Position numbers and translations under genes: made by a program. This document shows positions 15,644 to 24,226 of a DNA stretch of 52,699 nt, piece after piece. Within the stretch, counting starts at the first letter, position 1, and each line of letters opens with the position of its first letter. Under the pieces are notes generated by a model, which had not been told where the DNA came from, made no database searches, and saw nothing but the letters and a program-made list of their open reading frames with translations. The DNA comes from DATJZH01 sp052146815 (GTDB lineage: Bacteria; Actinomycetota; Actinomycetes; Streptosporangiales; Streptosporangiaceae). The stretch lies in assembly GCA_052146815.1 (NCBI GenBank), contig JBKQMG010000118.1, positions 1 to 52,699 of the forward strand, in the 5' to 3' direction.

Positions 15644-16867
15644 TCATTTTCGTATTGTCCTTTTCTGCTCATTTGCTGTGGCAATTAGCTGGTCCTGGGC
15701 AAATCTGAGGGTAAGTGCCGCGCCCGGCGCTACGTCGGCCGCGGCGCGCACGACGCTGCCGTCTTCGCCCTGGACGATCGCATAACCGCGCCCCAGCGTC
15801 GCGGCGGGCGACAGCGCGAGCAGTCTGGCTCTGGTGTGCGCCACGTCGTCGTGGGCGCGATCGAGGCGCGCTGACAGGCACCGCCGGGCGCGCTCGGTCA
15901 GGGCCAGTATCTGCTCCTGGCGCCGGTCAAGCTCCCTGGCCGGGCTGGCCAGGGCAGGGCGGCTGCGCATGGCGGCCAGCCAGGATGCCTGCCGGTCGAG
16001 ACGGCCGGTCAGGCACCGGCGGGCCCGCGAGCGCAGCTGGCCGATGATCGCCAGCTGCTCAGCTACATCGGGCACCACGCGTCTGGCCGCATCGGTGGGC
16101 GTGGAGGCCCGGACATCCGCCACGTAATCAAGCAGCGGCGTGTCCTGCTCGTGCCCGATGGCGCTGACCACTGCAGTGGCGCAGCCGGCTACCGCGCGAA
16201 TCAGCGATTCGTCAGAGAATGGCAGCAGATCTTCGATTGATCCGCCGCCGCGCGCGATAATAATGACATCAACCACCGGGTCAGCATCGAGCGCCCGCAG
16301 CGCCTCGATAATGTCATCGACCGCGCGTGGTCCCTGAACCGCCACCTGCTCCACCCGGAACTGCACTGCTGGCCAGCGCCGGGCCGCGTTCTGCCGCACG
16401 TCACGCTCGGCCGCTGACTCGCGTCCGCTGATGAGTCCCACCATCGAGGGCAGAAACGGCAGCGGCCGTTTGCGCTCGGGCGCGAAAAGGCCTTCAGCCG
16501 CCAGCGCCCGGCGGAGCCGTTCCAGCCGGGCGAGCAGTTCGCCTATTCCCACGGCGCGGATCTGCAGCGCGCTCAGCGAGAACGAGCCCTTGGCCATGTT
16601 GAATTCCGGCTTGGCCCACACCACGACCCGGGCTCCCTCGGCCGGCGGCGGATCGGTCGCCTCGAACACAGTCCGGGCGCATACGACCCGTACGGAGACT
16701 GCCGCCACCGGATCACGCAGCGCCAGGAAAACAGTGCTGCCGCGCTTATTGAGCTCGGCGATCTGGCCTTCGACCCACACGCGCCCGAGACGGCCGATCC
16801 ACTCGCCCACCAGTCGCAGGACGGTGCGGACGGGCACCGGTGCATCGGCGCTGGTGTCAAGCGGCAT
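15644..16867 (-). CDS. xseA: Exodeoxyribonuclease VII large subunit
   Basis: A 407-residue catalytic subunit of ExoVII. It has the N-terminal OB fold (VRTVLRLVGEWIGRLGRVWV, then GQIAELNKRGSTVFLALRD), the nuclease core with VGLISGRESAAERD, VDVIIIARGGGSIEDLLPF and SAIGHEQDTPLLDYVADVRA, a coiled-coil region (~280-350), and a C-terminal LGRGYAIVQ motif that contributes to the complex. ATG 16867 has GGAGG 7 nt upstream. The upstream neighbour on the same strand is the Rv1109c-like gene, the same order as in M. tuberculosis. The C-terminal codons are AT-rich, merging into the AT-rich spacer. Confidence 0.95.
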   Translation of the reverse strand: MPLDTSADAPVPVRTVLRLVGEWIGRLGRVWVEGQIAELNKRGSTVFLALRDPVAAVSVRVVCARTVFEATDPPPAEGARVVVWAKPEFNMAKGSFSLSALQIRAVGIGELLARLERLRRALAAEGLFAPERKRPLPFLPSMVGLISGRESAAERDVRQNAARRWPAVQFRVEQVAVQGPRAVDDIIEALRALDADPVVDVIIIARGGGSIEDLLPFSDESLIRAVAGCATAVVSAIGHEQDTPLLDYVADVRASTPTDAARRVVPDVAEQLAIIGQLRSRARRCLTGRLDRQASWLAAMRSRPALASPARELDRRQEQILALTERARRCLSARLDRAHDDVAHTRARLLALSPAATLGRGYAIVQGEDGSVVRAAADVAPGAALTLRFAQDQLIATANEQKRTIRK

Positions 16868-16900
16868 AGCAGAACCTCCGGCTGGCGGGTGCTGGCCGGC

Positions 16901-17779
16901 TCAGTCCTGACCGGCGCTGAGCTTGGCGATCCTGCGCTCGAACATCGTCAGGACTGCTGCCCTGGCCTCATGGGCCTGCTCATACTTCACCAGAACGCGG
17001 AGCTGAGCCGCGTCGAGATTGCGCAGCCGGGCCCGGAGCGAGGCGAAAGTGAGGTCGTCATAGTTGCGCAGCGGCAGGCTGGCCGATTCAGGGCCGGCCG
17101 GCCGGCCCTGCACCTCAGCGGCCTCATGGGGTATGGCTGTCGCCTCGGCAAGGTCATCCGGCCCGGCTGCTGCCTCAGCCACGGCCGGCTCGGTCGCGAT
17201 CTGGGCCGCAGGCTCGGTGATGGCCTCGGCCGGCTCGGTCACAGCCTCGGCCGGCGCGCCGGCGGCCTCGGCCGCGCTCAGGTCGAGGCCGGGAGCCGCC
17301 GCGGGGGCCCCGGGGCCCGGCGAGGTTTCGTAAATGGGAGCCTCATCAGCCTCATCGAGGGTGGTTTCGGGCACGGCGGGGGTCTCGGCGCTACCGGTGG
17401 TTTCCGCGGCGGCGTCCCCCACATCGGCCAGACCTTTGCTTGAGAGCAGCCGGACGTTACCTGTCTGGTAGAGCGACCGCCGGCTGCTCTCCGGGGCAGT
17501 ACCCGAGGCTTGCGCGGTGCCGGCGGCCTGGGCAGTGCCGGCGCTCTCCCCAGTGCCTGCTGCCTGCCCTTGGTCGGCGGCCGGCCCCTCACCAGGCCGC
17601 GCCACGTCGCCGGCCTGGGCCTGCTCCTGCGGCCAGGGTGCCCCGCTGCCGGGCTGCTCCTGCGTGCGGGTCCTGGCCCGGTCGACTACCAGCAGCATGT
17701 GGCCGATGCCGGCGAAGACGGCCCGCAGTGCCTTGATCGGTGCATCCTTCAGGCGGTCAGTGACCTGCGGGTAGGGCAT
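16901..17779 (-). CDS. Rv1109c-like (lipid droplet-associated-type) protein
   Basis: A 292-residue protein. The N-terminal ~35 residues (MPYPQVTDRLKDAPIKALRA then VFAGIGHMLLVVDRA) are a possibly amphipathic segment. Residues ~45-225 are low-complexity Ala/Glu/Gly/Thr with in-frame mini-repeats (AGTGESAGTAQAAGTA; VTEPAEAITEPA). Residues ~232-290 (LRNYDDLTFASLRARLRNLD, VLVKYEQAHEARAAVLTMFE) are a conserved helical domain found beside xseA in mycobacteria and relatives. The name comes from family annotation of the mycobacterial homologue; the function is not established. ATG 17779 with GGAGGAGAG upstream is chosen. It is divergent from ispH. Confidence 0.7.
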   Translation of the reverse strand: MPYPQVTDRLKDAPIKALRAVFAGIGHMLLVVDRARTRTQEQPGSGAPWPQEQAQAGDVARPGEGPAADQGQAAGTGESAGTAQAAGTAQASGTAPESSRRSLYQTGNVRLLSSKGLADVGDAAAETTGSAETPAVPETTLDEADEAPIYETSPGPGAPAAAPGLDLSAAEAAGAPAEAVTEPAEAITEPAAQIATEPAVAEAAAGPDDLAEATAIPHEAAEVQGRPAGPESASLPLRNYDDLTFASLRARLRNLDAAQLRVLVKYEQAHEARAAVLTMFERRIAKLSAGQD

Positions 17780-17995
17780 CGGTATCGCTCTCCTCCGGGG
17801 AAGGTGGGACTGGCCGCCGCGTATGCGGGTGGCGGGGCGGGGCATCGCCGGGCACGGAGGCGCGGGTTACCTCGGCACGATTCTCGTCATATGGGCGGCC
17901 GCCGCAAGAGGCGGCCGGCCGAAACCTGGCCGATCGCGGCGCGCGGCCGGCGGCCCCGGGCCATGGCGGCTGGCCCTGCCGTACCGGCCGTCGCC

Positions 17996-18008
17996 TACGA
18001 TGGGTGGC
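17996..18008 (+). promoter_or_regulatory. Leaderless -10 box of ispH
   Basis: TACGAT at 17996-18001 is followed by 7 nt and ATG 18009. The nearer in-frame ATG at 18000 lies inside the -10 box, so ATG 18009 is preferred. There is no Shine-Dalgarno sequence. Confidence 0.5.
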
Positions 18009-18956
18009 ATGTCCGTGCCCACCCGACGTGTCCTGCTCGCCAGGCCCCGCGGTTACTGCGCTGGAGTTGACAGGGCTGTTCAGACGGTTGAACAGGCTCT
18101 GGAGCGCTTCGGTGCTCCGGTGTACGTCCGCAAGCAGATCGTGCACAACAAGCACGTCGTGCAGACCCTTGAGGAGCGCGGCGCCATCTTCGTCGATGAG
18201 ACCGACGAGATCCCCGAAGGGTCGGTTGTCGTCTTCTCCGCCCATGGCGTCGCCCCCCAGGTACGCGACGAGGCCAGGGACCGGAATCTGCGGACGATCG
18301 ACGCGACCTGCCCGCTGGTCACCAAAGTGCACAACGAGGCCCGCCGGTTCGCGGCCCAGGATTACGACATTCTGCTCATCGGACACGAAGGCCACGAAGA
18401 GGTTATCGGGACTACGGGTGAGGCACCGGCCCGCATTCACCTGGTCGATGGCCCCGAGGCCGGCGCCGGCGTCCCGGTGCGAGACCCTGAGAAGGTGGCC
18501 TGGCTGTCTCAGACCACCTTGTCGGTCGACGAGACCCAGCAGACGGTAGCCGCGCTGCGGGAAAATTTCCCGCACCTGCTGGACCCGCCCAGCGACGACA
18601 TCTGCTACGCCACGCAGAACAGGCAGGCTGCCGTCAAGCAGATTGCCGCTGACGCGGACCTGGTGATCGTGGTCGGATCGACGAACTCCTCCAATTCCGT
18701 CCGCCTGGTGGAAGTGGCGCTGGATTCGGGCGCCGCCGCGGCTTACCTCGTGGACGACGCTGCCGGCGTTGACCCGGCGTGGCTGGAGGGCGTCCAGACG
18801 ATTGGCGTCACGAGCGGTGCCTCCGTGCCCGAGGACCTGGTCACCGGGGTGCTGGCCGCTCTGGCGAGCGCCGGGTTCGGGACAGTCGAGGAAGTCGAGT
18901 CCGTGCAGGAGCGGATGGTCTTTGCCCTGCCGCACGAGCTTCGCCGCCCCCGCTGA
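18009..18956 (+). CDS. ispH: 4-hydroxy-3-methylbut-2-enyl diphosphate reductase
   Basis: A 315-residue iron-sulfur enzyme, last step of the MEP isoprenoid pathway, converting HMBPP to IPP and DMAPP. The three cluster cysteines are present: C17 in RGYCAGVDRA, C101 in DATCPLVTKVH and C199 in DICYATQNRQ. Substrate-site motifs VHNKHVV, SAHGV, GHEGHEEV, SQTTLS, VGSTNSSNS and TSGASVPE are intact. Length is normal. It corresponds to Rv1110 (lytB2) and is flanked as in M. tuberculosis by Rv1109c-like and Rv1111c-like genes. Confidence 0.97.
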   Translation: MSVPTRRVLLARPRGYCAGVDRAVQTVEQALERFGAPVYVRKQIVHNKHVVQTLEERGAIFVDETDEIPEGSVVVFSAHGVAPQVRDEARDRNLRTIDATCPLVTKVHNEARRFAAQDYDILLIGHEGHEEVIGTTGEAPARIHLVDGPEAGAGVPVRDPEKVAWLSQTTLSVDETQQTVAALRENFPHLLDPPSDDICYATQNRQAAVKQIAADADLVIVVGSTNSSNSVRLVEVALDSGAAAAYLVDDAAGVDPAWLEGVQTIGVTSGASVPEDLVTGVLAALASAGFGTVEEVESVQERMVFALPHELRRPR

Positions 18957-18995
18957 GTTGCGCAAGGCCGCGGTCCTTAACGCGGTCGGCCGCCG

Positions 18996-19703
18996 CTACA
19001 GGGCCGTCTGGCCCGGCTGGTGAGCGTCGCGGCGCGGGGCTGGCCGGTCGCTCCGCAGCTGGGCGCGCAGCGTGCGCACAGTCTCGCGGAGCCCGCGGGA
19101 CATGGCGATGGCCACCGCTGCGATGACCGCAATGAACAGCCAGGGCGCAGTGCCCGCCAGGGTCAGGAAGGTTCCGGCCAGCACTGATTCTGCGGCGGCC
19201 GTTCCCGTGCTGCCCTGTGCGGTTATCACCTCGGCGGCAAGCACGGCGAACAGGAAGATCATCGGGGGCGCCGCCACGATCCACGGAAGATCCCGGCGGT
19301 CGGTATACCAGGCGCCGGCCAGCCAGCCGGCGAGCAAAGCCAGGCCGGTGAGAATCCCGATGTGCAGCCAGTCCGAGACCAGTGCGCCGCCGAGGAACAC
19401 CGCGAGCATGCCGAGCAGCGCGGCCCGGGCCCTGAGCTGCGGCCGGCTGCCGCCTAGCAAGCTGTCCACCTTGCTGCCCGACACCTTGCTGTCCGGCTGT
19501 TCGCTGTCCGGCTGTTCGCTGTCCGGCAGCTTGATGCTGCCTAGCTCGCTGCCGGACAGCAGGCGGGGTCCGCGATCCCCGGACCAGTGGCCTTGGCCGG
19601 GGACCTGGTAATCCTCAGGGTCGGGCAGGCCTGACCCGTATGCCGGCCTGCTGGCGCTGCGCGCTGATGAAGCCAGCCGTGCCGGCCATGTCCGCTGCGG
19701 CAC
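18996..19703 (-). CDS. DUF6542-like membrane protein (Rv1111c position)
   Basis: A 235-residue protein. Residues ~1-90 are hydrophilic with a tandem PDSEQPDSEQPDSK repeat. Then follow about four hydrophobic helices: LLGMLAVFLGGALVSDWLHI, ILTGLALLAGWLAGAW, IVAAPPMIFLFAVLAAEVI and APWLFIAVIAAVAIAMSRGL. The pattern and its place between ispH and ychF match the DUF6542 family of mycobacteria. Function is unknown. The start is uncertain: GTG 19703 is preceded only by a G-run. It converges with ispH across a 39-bp gap. Confidence 0.65.
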   Translation of the reverse strand: MPQRTWPARLASSARSASRPAYGSGLPDPEDYQVPGQGHWSGDRGPRLLSGSELGSIKLPDSEQPDSEQPDSKVSGSKVDSLLGGSRPQLRARAALLGMLAVFLGGALVSDWLHIGILTGLALLAGWLAGAWYTDRRDLPWIVAAPPMIFLFAVLAAEVITAQGSTGTAAAESVLAGTFLTLAGTAPWLFIAVIAAVAIAMSRGLRETVRTLRAQLRSDRPAPRRDAHQPGQTAL

Positions 19704-19775
19704 TTCGCACTACCCCCGCACCCTTATCGCCTGGTGGCCGCTTGCCGGCCTCCGGTCAGTTATCCGGTCAGCCGG

Positions 19776-21173
19776 TCAGCCGGCTGCCTCGATCACGCGA
19801 TGCCCGCTCAGCAGCTGAGCCGGCGGCCTGGCGGCATGATCACCGGCGGCCTCGCCCTCCGGGGAGCCCGTCACCAGCTCCGGGCCCGATTCGGTCATCA
19901 GGTCTGCGGCAGACAGAGCCCTGACCGTTTCCTCGACGGGCCTGGGCGCAGCAAGCTCGGCGTCGACCATGCCCAGCTCGTTGAGCTTGCGGGCGGTGAC
20001 CAGCACGCGGCTTTCCAGGGACCCGACCGACTTGTTATAGGCGGTCACCGCATTGGCGAGTGCCTTGCCGAGGCCGTCCACGTGCTTGCCCATCCCGGCG
20101 AGCCGGTCGTAGAGCTCGCGTCCGAGATCGAAGACGGCTCGTGCGTTCTGCGACAGCGCGGCCTGCTGCCAGGCGTACTGAGCGGTCCGCAGCATGGTCA
20201 CCAGCGTCGTAGGGGTCGCGATGTGCACCTTCTGGGCCATCGCGTGCTCAAGCAGCGCCGGGTCACGCTCGAGTGCGGGTGCGAGAAAGGCCTCGCCCGG
20301 AATGAACAGCACCACGAACTCCGGCGCCGGGCTGAGCGCAGCCCAGTAGGCCTTGGCGGCCAGCCGGTCGACGTGGTCGCGCAGATGGCGGGCATGCGCA
20401 TCCAGGCGTGCTTCGCGGACGGCGTCGTCGCCGGACTCCGCTGCCTCGAGGTAGGCGGCCAGCGTGACCTTGGAGTCGACGACGATGTTCTTGCCGCCGG
20501 CCAGCCGCACGACCATGTCCGGCCGCAGGATGCCGTCGCCGGCGCTCACGCTGACCTGCTCGTCGAAGTCGCAGCGGGCGCTCATCCCGGCCAGCTCGAC
20601 CACCCGCCGCAGCTGCATCTCGCCCCACCGGCCGCGGGCCTCGGGCCGTCGCAGCGCGGTGACCAGCGCCTGGGTCTGAACCCGCAGCTGGTCTGAGCTC
20701 TGCCGCGCGATCGTCACCTGCTCGGCGAGCGCGGCGTGCGACCTGAGCCGTTCCGCGTCGGTCTCCCGCAGCTGCTTCTCCACCCGGGCCAGGGTCTCCC
20801 TCAGCGGCTGCACCAGGTTTTCCACGGCGGCCCGGCGGGTGTCCAGATCACCGGCGGCCCTGGCGCTGGCCGCGCCCAGCCGTCCCTCGGCGATCTCCAG
20901 GAAGCGCCGGGTGCTCTGGTCGAGCGCCTGGGCGGACAGTGCCTGGAAGCGCTCGGCGAGCTGCCCGTCGATCAGGCTGGCCTTCTCCAGGGCGGCCCGT
21001 TCCACGAAAGCGGTGTGCTCCTGCGCGGCGCGGGCTCGCTCGTCAGCCGCGCGGGCCTGGGCCGTCAGGTCGGCGGTCGCGGTCGCAAGCCGCCCGCGCG
21101 CGTAGAGGTAGCCGATGGCGGCCCCGAGCAGGACGCCAGCCAGCAGCCCGGCAAGCAGCGACATCACGTTCAT
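19776..21173 (-). CDS. rmuC: DNA recombination protein RmuC
   Basis: A 465-residue protein. One N-terminal membrane helix (MSLLAGLLAGVLLGAAIGYL), a long coiled coil to ~165, then the RmuC nuclease-fold domain: RGRWGEMQLRRVVELAGM, ILRPDMVVRLAGGKNIVVDS (PD-like and xVxxK motif), KVTLAAYLEA, FVVLFIPGEAFLAPAL and IATPTTLVTMLRTAQYAW. RmuC limits inversions at short inverted repeats in E. coli. The last ~55 residues are a variable tail. It is divergent from ychF. ATG 21173 is used; ATG at residue 4 is an alternative. Confidence 0.92.
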   Translation of the reverse strand: MNVMSLLAGLLAGVLLGAAIGYLYARGRLATATADLTAQARAADERARAAQEHTAFVERAALEKASLIDGQLAERFQALSAQALDQSTRRFLEIAEGRLGAASARAAGDLDTRRAAVENLVQPLRETLARVEKQLRETDAERLRSHAALAEQVTIARQSSDQLRVQTQALVTALRRPEARGRWGEMQLRRVVELAGMSARCDFDEQVSVSAGDGILRPDMVVRLAGGKNIVVDSKVTLAAYLEAAESGDDAVREARLDAHARHLRDHVDRLAAKAYWAALSPAPEFVVLFIPGEAFLAPALERDPALLEHAMAQKVHIATPTTLVTMLRTAQYAWQQAALSQNARAVFDLGRELYDRLAGMGKHVDGLGKALANAVTAYNKSVGSLESRVLVTARKLNELGMVDAELAAPRPVEETVRALSAADLMTESGPELVTGSPEGEAAGDHAARPPAQLLSGHRVIEAAG

Positions 21174-21322
21174 ATACGGGCCATGCTCGCAGCCGGTGCC
21201 GACAGAGTCCCGCTGACACGCCCGGCCGGGCCGGTCTGGCCGGCCTGGCGGGGGCCGCCCGCCAGGCGCGGTCGGGGCCGCCTGAGGGGGGCCGCAGCGC
21301 CGAAGGAGCCCCGGCGCGCACC

Positions 21323-21335
21323 TAGAATCGCCCAG
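21323..21335 (+). promoter_or_regulatory. Leaderless -10 box of ychF
   Basis: TAGAAT at 21323-21328, 7 nt before GTG 21336. No ribosome binding site. This is the best-matching -10 hexamer of the leaderless set and fixes the start. Confidence 0.55.
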
Positions 21336-22427
21336 GTGAGCTTGTCTATCGGCATCGTCGGACTGCCCAATGTGGGCAAGTCAACCCTGTTCAATGCGCT
21401 GACCCGGGCCAGCGTCCTGGCGTCCAACTACCCCTTCGCGACGATCGAGCCCAACGTCGGCGTCGTGGGCATCCCGGACGCGCGCCTGGACGCGCTGGCC
21501 GGGTTGTACCACTCGGCGAAGATCGTGCCCGCCACCGTGCGCTTCGTCGATATCGCCGGGCTGGTCCGGGGCGCGTCGCAGGGGCAGGGCCTCGGCAACC
21601 AGTTTCTGTCCCATATCCGGGAAACCGACGCTATCTGCCAGGTCGTCCGGGTCTTCACCGACCCGGACGTCGGTCATGTCGACGGCGATGTCTCGCCGGA
21701 GCGCGATATCGAGACGATCGCGACCGAGCTGATGCTGGCCGACCTGCAGACGCTGGAGAAGGCCGCGCCCCGGCTGGCGAAGGAAGCCAGGTCCGGCAAG
21801 GACCGCGAGCGCGTTGCCGCCGCCGAGGCGGCGGCGAAGGCGCAGCAGGTGCTGGACGGCGGCACCACGCTGTTCGCCGGGGCCGCGGCCGCCGGCCTTG
21901 ACCTCGCCGATCTGCGTGAGCTGCAGCTGCTGACCGCCAAGCCGTTCGTTTACGTATTCAACGTCGACGACGCCGGCTTCGGCGACAAGGCCCTGCGCGA
22001 CCGGCTGGCCGGGCTGGTCGCGCCGGCTGAGTCGATCTTCCTGGACGCCAGGACCGAGGCGGAGCTGGCCGAGCTGTCCGCGAACGAGGCCGCCGAGCTG
22101 CTCGCCGAGCTGGGCATGGGCGAGCCGGGGCTGGCCCAGCTGGCCCGGGCCGGTTCTGCCGCGCTTGGCCTGTCCACGTTCCTGACCGCGGGACCCAAGG
22201 AGGCACGGGCCTGGACCATCCCGGTCGGCGCGACCGCGCCGGAGGCCGCCGGCGTCATCCACACCGATTTCCAGCGCGGGTTCATCAAGGCCGAGATCGC
22301 GTCTTTCGACGATCTCATGGCCGCCGGATCGATCGCGGCCGCCCGCGCGGTCGGCAAGGCCAGGATCGAGGGCAAGTACTACGTGATGCGTGACGGCGAC
22401 GTGGTGGAGTTCCGGTTCAACGTCTGA
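21336..22427 (+). CDS. ychF: Redox-regulated ATPase/GTPase YchF (Obg family)
   Basis: A 363-residue translation-associated P-loop NTPase. It begins directly with the G1 motif (GIVGLPNVGKSTLFNALTRA), has switch-I SNYPFATIEPNVGVV, G3 DIAGLVRGASQGQGLGNQFL, a central coiled coil (~125-190), VYVFNVDD in the G4 position (NVDD instead of NKxD, consistent with ATP preference), and the C-terminal TGS-type domain (ARAWTIPVGATAPEAAGVIH, KYYVMRDGDVVEFRFNV). It corresponds to Rv1112. The long open frame upstream to 20736 is antisense of rmuC and is not part of the gene. Confidence 0.96.
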   Translation: MSLSIGIVGLPNVGKSTLFNALTRASVLASNYPFATIEPNVGVVGIPDARLDALAGLYHSAKIVPATVRFVDIAGLVRGASQGQGLGNQFLSHIRETDAICQVVRVFTDPDVGHVDGDVSPERDIETIATELMLADLQTLEKAAPRLAKEARSGKDRERVAAAEAAAKAQQVLDGGTTLFAGAAAAGLDLADLRELQLLTAKPFVYVFNVDDAGFGDKALRDRLAGLVAPAESIFLDARTEAELAELSANEAAELLAELGMGEPGLAQLARAGSAALGLSTFLTAGPKEARAWTIPVGATAPEAAGVIHTDFQRGFIKAEIASFDDLMAAGSIAAARAVGKARIEGKYYVMRDGDVVEFRFNV

Positions 22428-22527
22428 CCTTGCCGTCACGCACATACCGGGCCCGGCAGGCACCAGGCGTCTCCTGCTGAACCTGCGGCCATCAGATCAC
22501 ATCTTGGCCTCTGGCCTCATTTAGCCG

Positions 22528-22556
22528 TTGACGGGTACCGCTGGCTGCTCTAGCTT
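22528..22556 (+). promoter_or_regulatory. Strong promoter of the sugar ABC importer operon
   Basis: TTGACG (22528-22533), a 17-bp spacer and TAGCTT (22551-22556) form a near-consensus housekeeping promoter, the best full -35/-10 pair in the window. Expected start about 22563, giving a leader of about 375 nt before the binding-protein gene. Confidence 0.65.
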
Positions 22557-22596
22557 ATGGCCTCACAGGCTTAACACCGCCGTAACCGGCCTGACA

Positions 22597-22612
22597 TTGT
22601 TAGCGCTCACAA
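22597..22612. promoter_or_regulatory. LacI-family operator, importer operon
   Basis: TTGTTAGCGCTCACAA is a 16-bp palindrome with one mismatched pair. Its centre (GCGC) is typical of LacI/GalR operators. It lies about 35-50 bp downstream of the predicted start, a roadblock position. The same core recurs at 30037-30050 over the ribulokinase start. Confidence 0.65.
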
Positions 22613-22938
22613 CGGCAGCGCGTGCGCCCTGCGTCCATGCTGCCGAAATGCTGGGGCACCTGCGCCAGCACGGCACACCGATAGTGACAGGGCACAGGAG
22701 AAGGTCATCGGCAGCAAGCATCGTGCGGATCCGCCAAGGGCGACTGCGAGCGGATCCTGGCGGCCATGAGTGATCATCCGGTCACGCCTGGCTGCCCTGC
22801 CCGACGGACAAGTTCCGCTTCTCCGGCCATGAGCCTGCCACCCGTTATTGCCCGTATGCATGTCCTGCGGCGCGGGCCATCTTGCTCGCCCATCAGCTAG
22901 GGGACACATTTCTGCCCGAAAGAAAGTGGAGGCCCGTG
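22613..22938 (+). other. Long leader region of the importer operon
   Basis: No confident gene. A 10-bp palindrome GCGGATCCGC lies at about 22726-22735 with a second GCGGATCC about 20 bp later. A 43-codon frame (ATG ~22767) has no ribosome binding site or family motifs. The bases 22428-22527 after ychF hold no feature beyond the promoter. Confidence 0.35.
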
Positions 22939-24105
22939 ATGAGAAGAGTCGACCCGAAGGTCGATGAGGCAATCGAGACCCTGAACATGAAGGACGGCCC
23001 CAGCCGGCGCAAGCTCCTGTCCGGTGCGGGCATGGTCAGCGCGACTGCTGCGGCGTCCGCGCTGCTCGCGGCGTGCAGTTCGTCGGGCAGTTCGGCCGCC
23101 GCGACGAAGAGCGCGGGCGGGAACTTCCCGAAGGGCCCGTCCGCGCAGTACTGGTTCGTCAACCATGTCACGACTAACCCGTTCTTCGTGCCGACCCAGT
23201 ACGGCTTCCAGGACGCAGCCGCGCTGCTCGGCATTCCCGTGCCGAAGTGGGAAGGGTCGACGACCTCGACGGTGTCCCAGATGGTGAGCGCGATCAACAG
23301 CGCCATCTCCGCCAAGGCCGACGGCATCGCGACCACGGTGATTACCTCGACCGGATTCACCACGCCGATCGGCAGCGCGATGAGCGCCGGTATCCCGGTC
23401 ATCACCTACAACGCTGACGGCGCGGTCAACGCCAACGGCACGGCCGACATCGGCAGCAACCGGCTCGCCTACGTGGGCCAGGCGCTGTACACCTCCGGCC
23501 AGCAGATGGGAGAGCGGATCAAGTCCCTGGTCAAGACCCCCGGCGAGGTCGTGATCTTCATCGCTACGCCCGGCACCGGGAACATCCAGCCTCGCGAGGA
23601 CGGCGCCGTGTCGATCCTCAAGCCGGCCGGCTACACGGTGAAGGAAGTCGCCACCGGGGCGCTGACGTCCGCGGAGCTCGGAGCCATGAAGGCCTACCTG
23701 ATCGGCAACAAGAGCGTCAAGGGCGCTTTCGCGGTGGACGGCGGCTCCACCGAGTTCCTCGGCCAGGCCCTGAGCGAGACCGGCCTGGCCGGCAAGATCC
23801 CGTCGGGCGGCTTCGACACCACCCCGACGACGCTCAGCAACATCGAGAAGGGCCTGACCGACTTCACCATCTACCAGGACCCGTACCTGCAGGGCTTCCT
23901 GCCCACGCTGTACTTTTACCTGTACAACCTCTCGGGCGGCACGCTGGGCCCGTCGGACACCGACACCGGCCTGACCTTCATTACCAAGAGCAACGCCGCG
24001 CCTTACACCAAGCCCAGCCGGTTCCAGGGCTCGACGACGGCGCAGACGTACGTTCCGCGGCCGTCTGGCGCGATCAGCAACCCGATCGCGACCACGGACT
24101 CCTGA
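22939..24105 (+). CDS. Sugar ABC transporter substrate-binding lipoprotein (Tat-type)
   Basis: A 388-residue exported receptor. The N-terminus has a twin-arginine motif (SRRKLLSGAG) about 22 residues in, a hydrophobic stretch, and the lipobox LLAAC at ~40, so it is likely Tat-exported and lipid-anchored. The rest is a periplasmic-binding-protein type I fold (ribose/xylose-binding class): AKADGIATTVIT, IPVITYNADGAV, YVGQALYTSGQQMGERI, FAVDGGSTEFLGQAL. Neighbours are its permease and ATPase; pentose genes follow, so L-arabinose or D-xylose is the likely ligand (inferred). ATG 22939 has GTGGAGG upstream; GTG 22936 is an alternative. Confidence 0.88.
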   Translation: MRRVDPKVDEAIETLNMKDGPSRRKLLSGAGMVSATAAASALLAACSSSGSSAAATKSAGGNFPKGPSAQYWFVNHVTTNPFFVPTQYGFQDAAALLGIPVPKWEGSTTSTVSQMVSAINSAISAKADGIATTVITSTGFTTPIGSAMSAGIPVITYNADGAVNANGTADIGSNRLAYVGQALYTSGQQMGERIKSLVKTPGEVVIFIATPGTGNIQPREDGAVSILKPAGYTVKEVATGALTSAELGAMKAYLIGNKSVKGAFAVDGGSTEFLGQALSETGLAGKIPSGGFDTTPTTLSNIEKGLTDFTIYQDPYLQGFLPTLYFYLYNLSGGTLGPSDTDTGLTFITKSNAAPYTKPSRFQGSTTAQTYVPRPSGAISNPIATTDS

Positions 24106-24138
24106 CAGAGCGGCCCGGGACTCCCGGAATTAGGGCAG

Positions 24139-24195
24139 CGCGCCGACAGCGGCAGACTGGACTGGTTCGCCAGGCCGGTGGCCGCTGTCGGCGCG
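24139..24195 (+). promoter_or_regulatory. Large intercistronic stem-loop between binding-protein and permease genes
   Basis: CGCGCCGACAGCGGC (24139-24153) and GCCGCTGTCGGCGCG (24181-24195) form a perfect 15-bp stem. Inside, CTGG-TTCG-CCAG (24162-24173) is a UUCG-capped mini-hairpin. It ends 31 nt before the permease start. Such structures often protect the upstream mRNA so that the binding protein is made in excess; partial termination is an alternative. Confidence 0.65.
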
Positions 24196-24226
24196 TGCAG
24201 CGCATTGAGCACAGAACGGAGGCATC

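Noticed and set aside
17757..18965. 402-codon minus-strand open frame
   Set aside because: Antisense of ispH, which has all three cluster cysteines.
21381..22463. 360-codon minus-strand open frame
   Set aside because: Antisense of ychF.
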